From: Perognathus longimembris pacificus
Taxonomy: Eukaryota > Chordata > Mammalia > Rodentia > Heteromyidae
Assembly: GCF_023159225.1 (NCBI RefSeq)
Contig: NC_063162.1
Location: 88,875,438-88,939,437 of the forward strand
Direction: 5' to 3'
Length of the DNA: 64,000 nucleotides
Shown in pieces: positions 23,468-32,649 of the stretch (position 1 is its first letter; each line of letters begins with the position of its first letter). The translations under genes and the position numbers were made by a program. The notes beneath the pieces were generated by a model. The model made no database searches. It was given only the letters and a program-made list of their open reading frames with translations, and was not told the DNA's origin.

Positions 23468-26400
23468 CTGGAGAGAAAAGAAAGGAAAAGATTGTTTAAA
23501 CATAAAGAAAATCCTTTGCAATGGAGATATGCTCTGGACTGTAGAAAAATATTCAAATTTGGGTCAAAGAGACTACTCTGACTCATCCAAGTCAGGGAAA
23601 GTACTTTTGCTCTAACCCCACCCTGAGAAGGACCCTTTCATAGCAACTGAACTATTCTTTTGCACTTTGTCTCCATTAGATGGTAGGCATCCAGAAGGTA
23701 CCCCCCACTATCTTAATTTGTTTTCCTCTGTGTTATCCAAAATAGTATCTAGCACATAATTATTACTTAATAGCTACAGGCAATATAATGAGTTCTAAAT
23801 ATTGTACTTTTCTCCAGTTTTCTTCTCAACTATTCATCTAGCATCTGTTGAGAGTCAACTGATTGGTAGTGTAAAGAGGACTATAAACATCTTTCTGTAG
23901 GCCCACTGGTATAGTGATAGTAACTTCTGTAAGGCTTTGAACTTATCAGTGTGGTCCTGGAATAATGTAGCATTGACATCACCAGGGAGCTCTTTGGAAA
24001 AATGAATCTCATGTCCCAGTCTGGACCTGCTAAATCAGAATATGCAGGTAGACAATCCTGAGGGCATTCCCATGCAGATTAAAGTATGAAAAGCCTTAAT
24101 TTAAGGCAAACAACTACAAGTGGTAGAGGCAGGATTATTAGCACAGGGATCTTCTCTTTGCTTTGCTCATCTACTATCTCTCCATTCTCTGCCTTTTAAT
24201 ACCTAATTGTGGTGATGACCAAAGCCCTTCGCTCCCCCTTTTGCAGTCTGCAGTTTGTGGTTACTTTTCTGCAGTACAGTAGCAAGAATGTAATTTGGAA
24301 GCAATTAACTTTTAAGATAAAAGGTTTTTAAAATAAAAAGGTTTGAGACCTTAAAATTCACCATCTCCTTCCTCTGACTGTTTTGTTTTAGAACATTGGA
24401 CAGTCAGCTGTTCTTTTTTAAAATATCTGGAAAATTGAGGCACCACTTAATTTTAAAGTTTTGTGTTCTTCTTTTATAATGGTTCATTGAGTATAGTTAG
24501 ATGTGCTTTCTTCTATTTATTTTTTCTCAGCTCTTAAGCTATTGGAAATGATGTCAAAATCCATGTCACTTAAATAGTTTTTAATGGCTATGAATGTTCT
24601 TTGCAAAGGGAGCCAAAAAGCAAAAACAAAGAAACAGCAAAAACAATAATAACAAAAAAGTTAAACTATGAGGAGTATCTCTCATTCACATGCAGCAATA
24701 GTTGCTGAAGCAGGTGGGTAACTCTGAGCTATTAGGTGTTCTTCTGAGCCTCTCTCTTCCCTTCATCCCTCCTGGGAAGCACTCACCTCTTTTATCAGGA
24801 GTTTGAGCACAGTGTCGCTGCCACTTGCCACATCTGCGGCTTTATTATTTTTCTCACTACTCTGAAACGTATTCTGTATGTGCTTTAGGTAGATCCGAAG
24901 CTCCAGAAGACCAGAGGTGACTTTCAGCAGGCAGGAGTCCTACAAGAAGAAAAGTAGGAAAGTCAGTTATTTCTAGAAGACAGAATCGGTTTGAGACCTT
25001 AAAATTCCCCATCTCCTCCCTCTGACTGTTTTGAGCATTTAAGCATTTTGTTTTACAACATTGGACAGAGTCAGCTGTCCTTTTTAAAAATATCTGGAAA
25101 ATTGAGGCACCACTTAATTAATTTTACCCAAGGCCCAACAGACACTAGAGTGTGGCAGTGGGGTCCATTTGGAATTCTTAGTGCTTTACTTCCACTCCTG
25201 TCCTTGCCATGGTTGGCCTAAACCCATTTTATAGAATAGTCAGATGTCAGTGAAGGTTATCTCACTGTCTGGAAGGTGAGGAGTGTGGAGAATAACGTCA
25301 GCCGGGAGGGTGGGCCTAGATACTACCAGGCCTAGGCCTGGATTATGCTAGGGGCAGCCAGCGGGAAAGAATGGTCCTGGACCATGTTACTGTGCATTTT
25401 TAACATTTTAGAGTTGTGAAAAGTCCCAACACAGAGGAGCCCCACCTGTTCAAAGAGAAACTGTCTTTTTAAAAAAGTTTAAGCTAGCTGCCTCATGAAA
25501 TTTATATGAAGTTCTTTACATCTGTGCCATTCTTTCTTACCAGCCTGGGTCTATCTGTATATAGGCAGTGCATGCAAGAAGAACTGGATAGGAAGTAGTT
25601 GAAAGTAAATAAGACAAGTTCATACCCTATTATTTCCAGATTGGGAGCATCCATCTGGAACCTCTGGAAGGTTCATATCGTTTTCTGACATTGCCTTGTC
25701 ATTTTCGACACAGTTTTCCTCATTGCCACACATCTGGAAAAAAATACCAGAATTGTTAATCCAAAAATTTTATTTCAAAAACAAAATACCACTAGAGGGC
25801 TCCAATCATGTTCTACCACACCAGAAAAAGGAAGTTACAACCCATTGGCATCTTGGCAAGCAATTTCTAGTAGAATTAGGCACTCTTGGGCTCAGTCCCA
25901 AATCATCTATGGCTATAGGCATATTACTTATCCGAGTCTTGGTGGCCTTCTTTCTAAATTGGGAAGCATCTAATGCCTCCCATTTTTGATTTGAGGATTA
26001 CTTGTAACATTTAAATGAAGTGCCTTATATAATTAAGTACTTAACAAGTGACAGAAATGTTGATGATAATTCAGGACAAATATGACTTAGCCATAGGATG
26101 TTCTGACTAGAATGATCTGTGAGATAATGCAAATCCATAATTTTACAAATAAATTGGTAATATACAAAGGTAATATTATCCCAAGGTTACAAAGCTGGTT
26201 CAACAAAACCAGAACTGGAGTCTGGTTTCCTATCCTACCCCCCATGTTCTTTTCTTTTTGTCAAACACAGCCTAAATACAGGTGCCAACTGGTGGCCAAC
26301 ACGTGTAATCATAGCTACTTAGGAGGCTGAGATCTGAGGAATGAGAACACAAGAGGCCCCAGTACCAGTACAAAAACAACAAATTAACAAACAAACAAAA

Positions 26401-27217
26401 CCAGCTAAATCCCCTAGAGATCTGATGGTGGAAGATCTTGACTGGAATGACCCTGGAGAGTTCTGACCACTAAGCTTAAATAACCTAAAAGTATGAGAAC
26501 TACCTTGAGAGGCTGATCATTCATTTCAAAGTGGCACTTTGCTAAGGTTCACAAAGTTCAAAGGACAAAATGAAGCTTGACAGGCCTTTCTGGTATTGAT
26601 AAAGGAAGCTCTGAGAAGCAATGACCTGATGTAGAGCTGCAAAGACCCAGAAAATACGGATTCCAGCCCCATTCTGTATTTTCCAGAAAAAGAAAAAACC
26701 TCCTGAGACCCACAGCAGAGAAGAAATGTAGAACAAAATCTAGTCTACTTTTTGGCATCAAATTTAAGGTGCCTCCAAACCCCACAGAGACTTTTGCAGG
26801 AGCCTCTGTCCATATACAGGGGCAAGAAGAATGCCCTGTATCCCTACCATCAAGCCTACCCACCTCATCTCTCAATTCCTTGATTTTCAGTAGGGTGTAT
26901 GAAATCTGGTCTTCAGCTTTTTGTGTAGAGGCATATGTTGGTCCATTTGAGGTAGTATTGTCTGTGGCATCTTCTCTTAGGACTTGTGAGGCGGGGAAGG
27001 CAGTAGCAGTCACCAGGAGCAGCCCCATGAAGGCAAGTGGATGGAAGGCGCCTGTGTGGAGGAAAGGGAAAGCAATGAGTGAGCTGACAGCACAGCTGGG
27101 AGCCCGCTGCTGGCTTCTGGCCAGTCATCAGCCCTTACTCCTCCCTCGCACCGGCACTCAGTAGCCCCGCCAGAGGGCGAGGGATTCCCTTCACTTACTT
27201 GTGGAGAGGAACTTCAT
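23303..27217 (-). CDS. IL6: Interleukin-6, five coding exons, intact
   Basis: Secreted four-helix-bundle cytokine that signals through IL6R and gp130. The coding exons are 27217-27199, 27051-26864, 25733-25626, 24939-24787 and 23467-23303, joined as phase 1, 0, 0, 0. They give 210 residues; mouse has 211 and human 212 by memory. The start MKFLSTSAFHP is followed by a hydrophobic stretch and a mouse-like signal cleavage after residue 24 (VTATA|FPASQ). The four family cysteines are kept with the right spacing: MCGNEENC (C-x5-C) and DGC...DSC (C-x9-C), which form the two conserved disulfides. The carboxyl-terminal helix, SLEEFLQ...LRKV, keeps the arginine used for receptor site I. Sequons are N38-T-T, N158-E-T and N186-M-T. 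Introns are 147, 1130, 686 and 1319 nt, all GT-AG. The promoter and AU-rich 3' UTR are also conserved, so this is the functional gene and not a retrocopy. No frameshift or internal stop was seen. Confidence 0.98.
23650..23780 (+). mobile_element. L2 3'-end fossil in IL6 intron 4
   Basis: Text such as CTCCATTAGATGGTAGGCATCCAGAAGG and TATCTAGCACATAATTATTACTTAATAG follows the L2 3' end consensus, diverged. Confidence 0.5.
23950..24105 (+). mobile_element. MER5A-like hAT-Charlie DNA transposon fossil
   Basis: IL6 intron 4. Resembles the MER5 consensus (GTGGTCCTGG..., CATCACCAGGGAGCT, CTAAATCAGAATATGCAGG, GGCATTCCCATGCAGATTAAAGT). Non-autonomous and ancient. Confidence 0.65.
24340..24453. repeat. 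IL6 intron 4 copy of a duplicated segment
   Basis: Direct repeat partner of 24988-25117. Shared text includes GGTTTGAGACCTTAAAATTC, CTCTGACTGTTTTG, AACATTGGACAG and ATATCTGGAAAATTGAGGCA. Not recognised as a transposon. Confidence 0.9.
24787..24939 (-). CDS. IL6: IL6 coding exon 4 (153 nt)
   Basis: The acceptor is CTTCTTGTAG at 24940 and the donor is GTGAGT at 24786-24781. It encodes 51 residues beginning DSCLLKVTSGLLEL, with the fourth structural cysteine, helix B and the start of helix C. At about 153 nt it is two codons longer than human exon 4 (147 nt by memory); the extra residues are in the SSEKNNKAADVASG loop. It is flanked on both sides by copies of one intronic segment (see findings). 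Confidence 0.95.
24988..25117. repeat. IL6 intron 3 copy of the duplicated segment
   Basis: Same orientation as the intron 4 copy, with a roughly 17-nt extra stretch (GAGCATTTAAGCATTTT) and few substitutions elsewhere. Together the copies bracket exon 4. Confidence 0.9.
25626..25733 (-). CDS. IL6: IL6 coding exon 3 (108 nt)
   Basis: Found by translating the minus strand between exons 2 and 4; it has no ATG-initiated ORF of its own length. The acceptor is TTTTTTTCCAG just above 25733 and the donor is GTATGA at 25625-25620. It encodes 36 residues (MCGNEENC...SENDMNLPE...DGCSQSGNNR) holding three of the four structural cysteines. Human exon 3 is 114 nt as I recall, so two codons are missing before the DGC motif. 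Confidence 0.95.
26120..26262 (-). mobile_element. MIR SINE fossil in IL6 intron 2
   Basis: CCCAAGGTTACAAAGCTGG...CCAGAACTGGAGTCTGGTTT follows the MIR 3'-half antisense text. Ancient. Confidence 0.5.
26281..26385 (+). mobile_element. Truncated 7SL-like (B1-type) SINE in IL6 intron 2
   Basis: TGTAATCATAGCTACTTAGGAGGCTGAGATCTGAGGA is 7SL-derived. The right part is shortened (AGGCCCCAGTACCAGTAC) with an A-rich CAA tail. Confidence 0.6.
26864..27051 (-). CDS. IL6: IL6 coding exon 2 (188 nt)
   Basis: The acceptor is a pyrimidine tract ending CACACAG at 27052 and the donor is GTGGGT at 26863-26858. The exon encodes residues 7-69: the rest of the signal peptide, the mature amino terminus with the first sequon (NTTS), and the start of helix A (LLKIKELRDE). 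It is one codon shorter than my recollection of human exon 2. Confidence 0.96.
27199..27217 (-). CDS. IL6: IL6 coding exon 1 (19 nt)
   Basis: Encodes MKFLST plus the first base of the next codon, then the donor GTAAGT at 27198-27193. A 19-nt coding first exon ending after the first base of a Ser codon is the mammalian IL6 arrangement. The ATG lies about 60 nt downstream of the predicted cap site, and no upstream ATG is seen in that stretch. Confidence 0.97.
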
Positions 27218-27298
27218 AGCTGTTCCTGGAGGGCAGATGGATCTCTCTTGTTCCTGGTGGGCTCAAGAGCAGAATGAGTCTCTGATATCCCCAGTCTC

Positions 27299-27306
27299 AT
27301 ATTTAT
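27299..27306 (-). promoter_or_regulatory. IL6: IL6 TATA-like box (ATAAATAT)
   Basis: The minus strand reads CCAATAAATATGAGACTGG, nearly the same as the human proximal promoter. The expected cap site is in the CTCATTCTG motif near 27275, giving a 5' UTR of about 60 nt. Confidence 0.85.
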
Positions 27307-27336
27307 TGGAGTTGAGACTCTGATTTTGAGACTCAT

Positions 27337-27347
27337 GGGAAAATCCC
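27337..27347 (-). promoter_or_regulatory. IL6: NF-kB site GGGATTTTCCC
   Basis: Exact match to the well-known IL6 kB element, about 62-72 nt upstream of the inferred cap site. This is the spacing of the human element (about -73 to -63). It sits between the TATA-like box and the CACCC-rich stretch, as in other mammals. Confidence 0.95.
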
Positions 27348-27366
27348 ACATTTGATAAAAATCTTT

Positions 27367-27405
27367 GTGGGGGGGGGTGGGGCCAGAGTGGGTGGGGCTG
27401 ATTGG
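27367..27405 (-). promoter_or_regulatory. IL6: CACCC/Sp1-type stretch and CCAAT motif of IL6 promoter
   Basis: The minus strand carries CCAATCAGCCCCACCCACTC and then CCCCACCC-type runs. The layout matches the human promoter, but a C tract is lengthened to nine residues (complement of 27369-27377). The four G-tracts on the plus strand also fit a quadruplex pattern. Confidence 0.75.
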
Positions 27406-27420
27406 AAACCTTATTACGAT

Positions 27421-27430
27421 GATTGTGCAA
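27421..27430 (-). promoter_or_regulatory. IL6: C/EBP-beta (NF-IL6) site TTGCACAATC
   Basis: Identical core to the classic NF-IL6 element, about 146-155 nt upstream of the inferred cap site, directly beside a CRE. Known to work together with NF-kB in IL-1 and LPS induction. Confidence 0.92.
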
Positions 27431-27438
27431 GTGACGTT
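27431..27438 (-). promoter_or_regulatory. IL6: CRE (AACGTCAC), part of IL6 multiple response element
   Basis: The minus strand AACGTCACTTGCACAATC keeps the CGTCA half-site next to the C/EBP site. Human reads GGACGTCACATTGCACAATC by memory, so the palindromic half is weaker here and the spacing is one base shorter. Confidence 0.85.
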
Positions 27439-27557
27439 GTTTAGCATTGAAAGAATCACAACTTGGGGGGAAAAGTGTGGCTTAAGTCATCCTCAAGTTA
27501 GCCCTGAGAAGCAAAATCATTCTTTTACTTTCTTCTTCCTTTTTTTTTTTTTTTTTG

Positions 27558-27564
27558 TGACACA
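27558..27564 (-). promoter_or_regulatory. IL6: Degenerate distal AP-1 element (TGTGTCA)
   Basis: At the position of the human -283 AP-1 site (TGCTGAGTCAC) this locus reads GTGCTGTGTCAC, followed by an expanded A-tract on the minus strand. One base departs from the TGAGTCA consensus, in a symmetry-related core position. The next upstream block (GGATGACTTAAG, complement of about 27479-27490) is still conserved, so the alignment is secure. Confidence 0.7.
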
Positions 27565-27844
27565 GCACTTCAGTAATACTTGAGGAAAAAAGAAAGTAAA
27601 GCTGTAATCATTCACAATCTTTAATGAAGAAGAAAAGAAAGAAACTAAAGCTATGATTTAAAAACACAGATGTTGATTACAAGACTAAGTGGCTATCACT
27701 TAGTATTCTACTTGTGAAAAAAATCTAAGATGTTCAGATAACAGTTTTCTCAGATAGCATCATGGACCCTTAACCTGGGATTACGCAGAAGGTGACCCTG
27801 CCAGTCATCTCAGAGCTCTGATTTCCTGACTTTCACCATACCAG

Positions 27845-28130
27845 TCATTGCAAAACTGCCAAATTTTGCACAGTTATTTTTTTTTTTAGCAGTCTCGAGT
27901 AGAGTGTGCGGTGTATGTATAAATGACTCCTTTTTTTTTTATATACCAATGCATGTGCCTGCTTTCTCACCTCTTCCACCCACTTCAGAGAGTCCTGCTG
28001 TCTCTGGGGTGGCTTCTTGGGGATCCACCTGGTGAGGACTTTGATCTCTGTGCCACAGAGTTGTTCTATGCTGTCTGTCCTGTTGCTGCTTTTGCCCATT
28101 TCTTTCTTTCTTTCTTTCTCTCTTTCTTTC

Positions 28131-28189
<59 letters not shown>

Positions 28190-28340
28190 CTCTCTCTCTC
28201 TTTCTTTCTTTCTTTGTTTTTGTTTTGTTTTTTTTTTTTTGCACTTCTGGCTTCTGTGCAGTGTGGCTCCCCAGTGTACTTGCAATGTTTGCAGTGGACC
28301 AGCCTGCTAGAGCCCTCAAGTTTCTGAAGCTCATGTGGCT
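27845..28340 (-). other. Unidentified segment with three A-tracts and a (TTTC)n block
   Basis: On the minus strand two non-repeat blocks (28340-28240 and 28095-27850) each run into A-rich tracts and surround a (GAAA)n run. A fused reading frame exists but is largely repeat. The unique part (LCGTEIKVLTRWIPKKPPQR) is not a protein I recognise. May be a retroposed transcript. Confidence 0.3.
28100..28215. repeat. (TTTC)n simple repeat
   Basis: Tetranucleotide tract with short TC interruptions. Confidence 0.97.
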
Positions 28341-28769
28341 CATGGCATAAATGAAGAATACTACTCACCTCTTTGATGTGGATGTCAAAGGAAGACCTTA
28401 TGGTATTCTTGTGCTTTTCACTGTAGGACTAGATTTGAATCTAAAGGTGACATATTACTAGGCTCAAAGTCAAGCTTTCCCCTCCAACGTGAAAGCCTTC
28501 CTTACTCCATCAAGCTTGAAAAAATTCTCTTTTAGAATTACTTCTCTTACAGAAGGGTTCCTGGTCTCCTGCATATGATGGTAGCCCTACCAGTCTCCAG
28601 ATAGCATTGAGGGTGAAACTAGGCCCCTTATATGACACCAAAAGCATTATTTACAAAGCATGGTATTAGCATCACAACCATCTCCTCTGCTTTGCAGAGA
28701 TCTCTTCAAGAAGATTTTCAAAACAATGACCTTTTCTAGGGCATTTAAAAAGCATGCATCAAATTGTTT

Positions 28770-28853
28770 TCTTGCTATTCAGGAGGCTGTGATATGGGAA
28801 TTGTGGTTCTGTGCCAGCTCAGGCAGCAAAGTCTGTGAGACTCTTCTCCAATT

Positions 28854-28947
<94 letters not shown>

Positions 28948-29028
28948 GCAGCTATAGTGGAAGAGTGCCAGCCTTGAGAACAAAGGCTCAGGGCCGCACA
29001 TGAGTTCCAACCCCAGGACCAGCACAAA
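28770..29028 (+). mobile_element. 7SL-like/Geo composite SINE with (CA)n(GA)n in its linker
   Basis: Left part ATTCAGGAGGCTGTGATATGGG...GTGAGACTCTTCTCCAATTAAA, then CA/GA at 28855-28944, then the Geo-like half AGTGCAGCTATAGTGGAAGAGTGCCAGCCTTGAG. Confidence 0.88.
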
Positions 29029-29138
29029 AATAATACTTAAGTTTTGTTTTGTATATAATTTGTTAGGACCTGCCTGTTGAAGAAAGTGAGGTCACCCATT
29101 TTTTTCCCTATTTGTCTAAACAAAGATAGCAGTCTTAG

Positions 29139-29169
<31 letters not shown>

Positions 29170-29365
29170 TATTTTTCCATTCCCGGGGCTTGAACTCAGG
29201 GCCTGAGCACTGTCCCTGGCTTCTTTTTGCTCAAGGCTAGCACTCTACCACTTGAGCCACAGCGCCATTTCTGGCTTTTTCTATATATGTGGTGCTGAGG
29301 AATCAAACCCAGGGCTTCATGTATATGAGGTGAGCACTTCACCACGAGGCCATATTCTGAGCCCC
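29139..29365 (-). mobile_element. IDL-Geo SINE with TSD
   Basis: TSD AGCAGTCTTAG (29128-29138) and AGCAGTCCTAG (29366-29376), one mismatch. Nearest young SINE upstream of IL6. Confidence 0.93.
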
Positions 29366-29799
29366 AGCAGTCCTAGCTTTATGGGGAGTTTTTACTTTGA
29401 AAATGAAAATGGAAAAGGGTGGTCAGTGGTTTCATTTTTAGTGCTTTTGAGTCTTAAACATCTTGCACATTTTTAAATATTTGAACTTAATTACTCAAAA
29501 CAGCATTCAGATTTACCTTTTTTAAGGAGCATTTTTTAAAAAATTGAAGACAGATATCCATGAAAAAACTATGGAAAAGACACCAGGATATTCAGGGGAA
29601 AAAAAGACTCCATCCTTTCCTGGCCTTTTCCCCAGAGGAAGTGCCTAGACCTCTGTTGACCTAGTCTGACCTAGTCTCGTCAGCTCCCAGCACTCACTTC
29701 TGCATATACTTTATCAAATGCAGATAGACACACACTGTAATTTTCAATAGTCTAGGTATGCCATATGATGCTTCCTTTGGAATGTACCTGTATAGGCTC

Positions 29800-29990
29800 T
29801 TGAATCTCATAGCTTGGGTCAAAAGCCCAAGTCATACTTATCTGACCTTGGATGAGTTACCATGAGAATTTGTAACCTTGTTTATTTATCTATAAAACTG
29901 AAATAATAACATTTCTTCCTTTATAGGGCTGCTGTGAAGACTGAATGAGGTTTGGTGTTAAACAAAATCCCTGGGGCATAGTAATCCTGG
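29800..29990 (+). mobile_element. MIR SINE fossil
   Basis: TCTGACCTTGGATGAGTTACC, TCTATAAAACTGAAATAATAAC, GGGCTGCTGTGAAGACTGAATGAG follow the MIR consensus. 30000-31150 has no gene seen; 30640-30720 weakly resembles an old L1. Confidence 0.65.
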
Positions 29991-31165
29991 AAACAGGTGT
30001 TAAATCTTTGAGACATTTGGTGACTGGAACTTTTGCCTCAGGAACCTCTTTGAGCATAGCTGTTTCATCATCTAATGTCTTGTGTAGGAAATTACTATGA
30101 AGGACACAGGCCACTTTGCCAACCATTTTTTTTAAAAATTAAGGCATTAGGTAAGTTCTGCTGAAAATTCCTTATGGCACAGAGTGAAACACTAAAAGGA
30201 AAAATTGTCTCTAGTTTGAGAACATAATGATTCTCAAACCAGGTCCCTTGATTTAGATAATTAGCTAGTTGTTCTTGCTCATAGTCCTTTCCCAAGACCA
30301 TCTGCTGAGTATCTTCTCTATGCTTGGCCATCATTATTATTTAAGTTCCTGAAAGTGGCTCTTGACCAAAGGGGTGGTGGAGTGGCTGACAATGCAGATC
30401 TTGTGCTTCTGGCAGCCAGCAAAAGGCAGATTGTAAGAATGTAAGAGGGTTCTATCTGCCCCTGTATACCACCAGCATGAAGTTTTGTTGGTTTCAATGC
30501 CTTGGACTGGCATTCCTTGTGGGAAAAATGGACTCTTCCTTCTTGCAAGGCATTAATGCAATGTCATAATTCTACCATGATAGCTTCCTTCTTTTATATC
30601 TTAATAAGTTTTCTGTTTGGAGAAATATCCTTATATTTTGTAAAGATTTATTTCTCTTTGAGTAGCTTTAAGTTCATGGCAAAACTGAGATGAAGATCCA
30701 GAAGTTTCTCAAATACACCTTGCTCCTAAGTCTATGCCACATTTTAGTATGGATTAGTGACTTGGAAAGGCCACTGGATTATCAGCATTTTCTAACTAAT
30801 GTTTTAGTTGCTGGATTGAACCATTGCTGGCTTGAAGTGACTGCTAACTGAGACGGAGAGAGGAAGGGTAAATGGGAAATGTCTTTTGCTCCTTTTACCT
30901 CTATATAAGAGCTGATTGTGTCCTTTGCTTCTATCTGCTTTCCTACATTGCGGTAGAGTCCAGTTCAGGGGAATCATAAATACATGTGAGGTGAGGAAAA
31001 GAATTTCCACTGGGTACAGAAATGTTCCTTACATCTCTTCAGCTAAGTTCTATATTCTAAGGGTTAGAGATGGGTGGGTCTGCAGATTAACAGGAGTATC
31101 CTAAAGAGGAAAGGGAAGTCACTGGGTTCTAGAGAATTGTAGCTGCTGTTAGAATATTGTTTTCA

Positions 31166-31277
31166 CGGCCAGAAGCGGCGCTGTGGCTCAAGTGGCAGAG
31201 TGCTAGCCTTGAGCGGGAAGAAGCCAGGGACAGTGCTCAGGCCCTGAGTCCAAGGCCCAGGACTGGCCAAAAAAAAA
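31166..31277 (+). mobile_element. Standalone Geo monomer with perfect TSD
   Basis: Begins CGGCCAGAAGCGGCGCTGTG, exactly at the dimer junction, with no ID half. It ends in an A-tail. TSD AGAATATTGTTTTCA is perfect at 31151-31165 and 31278-31292. Confidence 0.95.
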
Positions 31278-31292
31278 AGAATATTGTTTTCA

Positions 31293-32590
31293 ATTGTCCT
31301 AAAGGCAGAAAAATCTCACCAACAAATACTGGTTGATTTAACAGCTTCTGGGATAGAGCCCCAGAGAGCAAATGTCATGCTGAAGGCTCTGGGAAGTATC
31401 GTGATTTGGGAAAAGTGTTGGTATTACTTGATGAGAGATTATTGGTGCTGTATGTTGTGTCTATTTGGAAATAGCAGGCTGATTCTGGAAGACAGTGAGG
31501 CTAAGAGAACAAAGCTCTTGATTGTCACCAGCCTGATCCAATAGTGGCCCTGGCCTTAGAGCTCTGGCTCTGATATCCCACTCTACTTCCTGGTGACTTC
31601 ATGGTCTGGCTTAAGTTTTTCTGAGGAGGAAGGTATAGCCAGCTCCTGTAAGGCTAGGCAAGGGGTGCTTATTCTCTGGGTCTCATCTATTCTATATCCT
31701 CATAGTTTTTCTGTATGTCGAGTTACCTTCTCTTGCCCAAGTTCAGGCATTTTAAGGGAAGTTGCCTCTCCTGAATCAACAACACAGACTCTTTCTGTCT
31801 TATGACCTTCTATACCCTTCCATCTGAACTCAGAACCTGACTAGAAGAGACTATCTGATTATAAGATGTTGATAAGCTGACTTCTTTGAGGCTCTTAGGT
31901 GTTAAGAAATTGTGGTGATTTGATACAGCCCAAGGCAAGGGAGACCCCTGAGGCTGAGCTTTTGAGCTTTGTCTCTTTCCCATAGGTAGGGTCAGGTTTC
32001 CTATATTGCTGGCTGCTGATTCTGCTTTACAAGTAGGAAATTTCAATTCATTTAATCTCACGAGTCATTTGAACCATCTCTGGTTTCTCCAAAGATCTCA
32101 CTTCTCTGAGTTTAGTGTCATAGATAGAAAGGACACATGCAAACCACTGGCTATTTCCCCCCACTCTTTCCCTCAAAATTAAGGTACTAAGAACCCATTT
32201 GAAAGTATCACATGTAATGGCAAGACCAGGGGATTCTGCTGGCCTGGTTATGATGTATACCATCCCCTTTTACTGCCCTTTTGCCTAGCTAATTGATATA
32301 AGGAATGTTGTCTTAGTTCCTCTGAAAACAGTCTCCTGTATGTTCTTGCAAGCTGAATTCATGAAGGTAGGCAAGGCCTCGCTATTCTATACAGTAAAAC
32401 ATTTTCCATGAAAACTTTGGACATGTTGAATACTGTAACACTGTACTTCTGAGACATTGGTTTATTATTATTAATTTCTGAAGATAGGTTCACCAGAGTA
32501 GTTTAAAAGGTTACAGGAGAATTCAGGCCCAGGTAAACAGGTCATTGAATCATATGTAATTTCTTCAGGCTACTTAATTTTGTTTTATGT
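31293..32590. other. No recognisable gene or repeat
   Basis: Unique-looking sequence between a Geo monomer and a TG microsatellite. Short ORFs only, none with recognised domains. Confidence 0.4.
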
Positions 32591-32591
32591 A

Positions 32592-32593
<2 letters not shown>

Positions 32594-32647
<54 letters not shown>
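32594..32647. repeat. (TG)n simple repeat
   Basis: About 27 uninterrupted TG units. 32648-35140 holds nothing I can name. Confidence 0.97.

Positions 32648-32649
<2 letters not shown>

Noticed and set aside
27387..27583. Plus-strand ORF across the IL6 promoter
   Set aside because: Coincides with conserved regulatory DNA and a T-tract; no coding signal.
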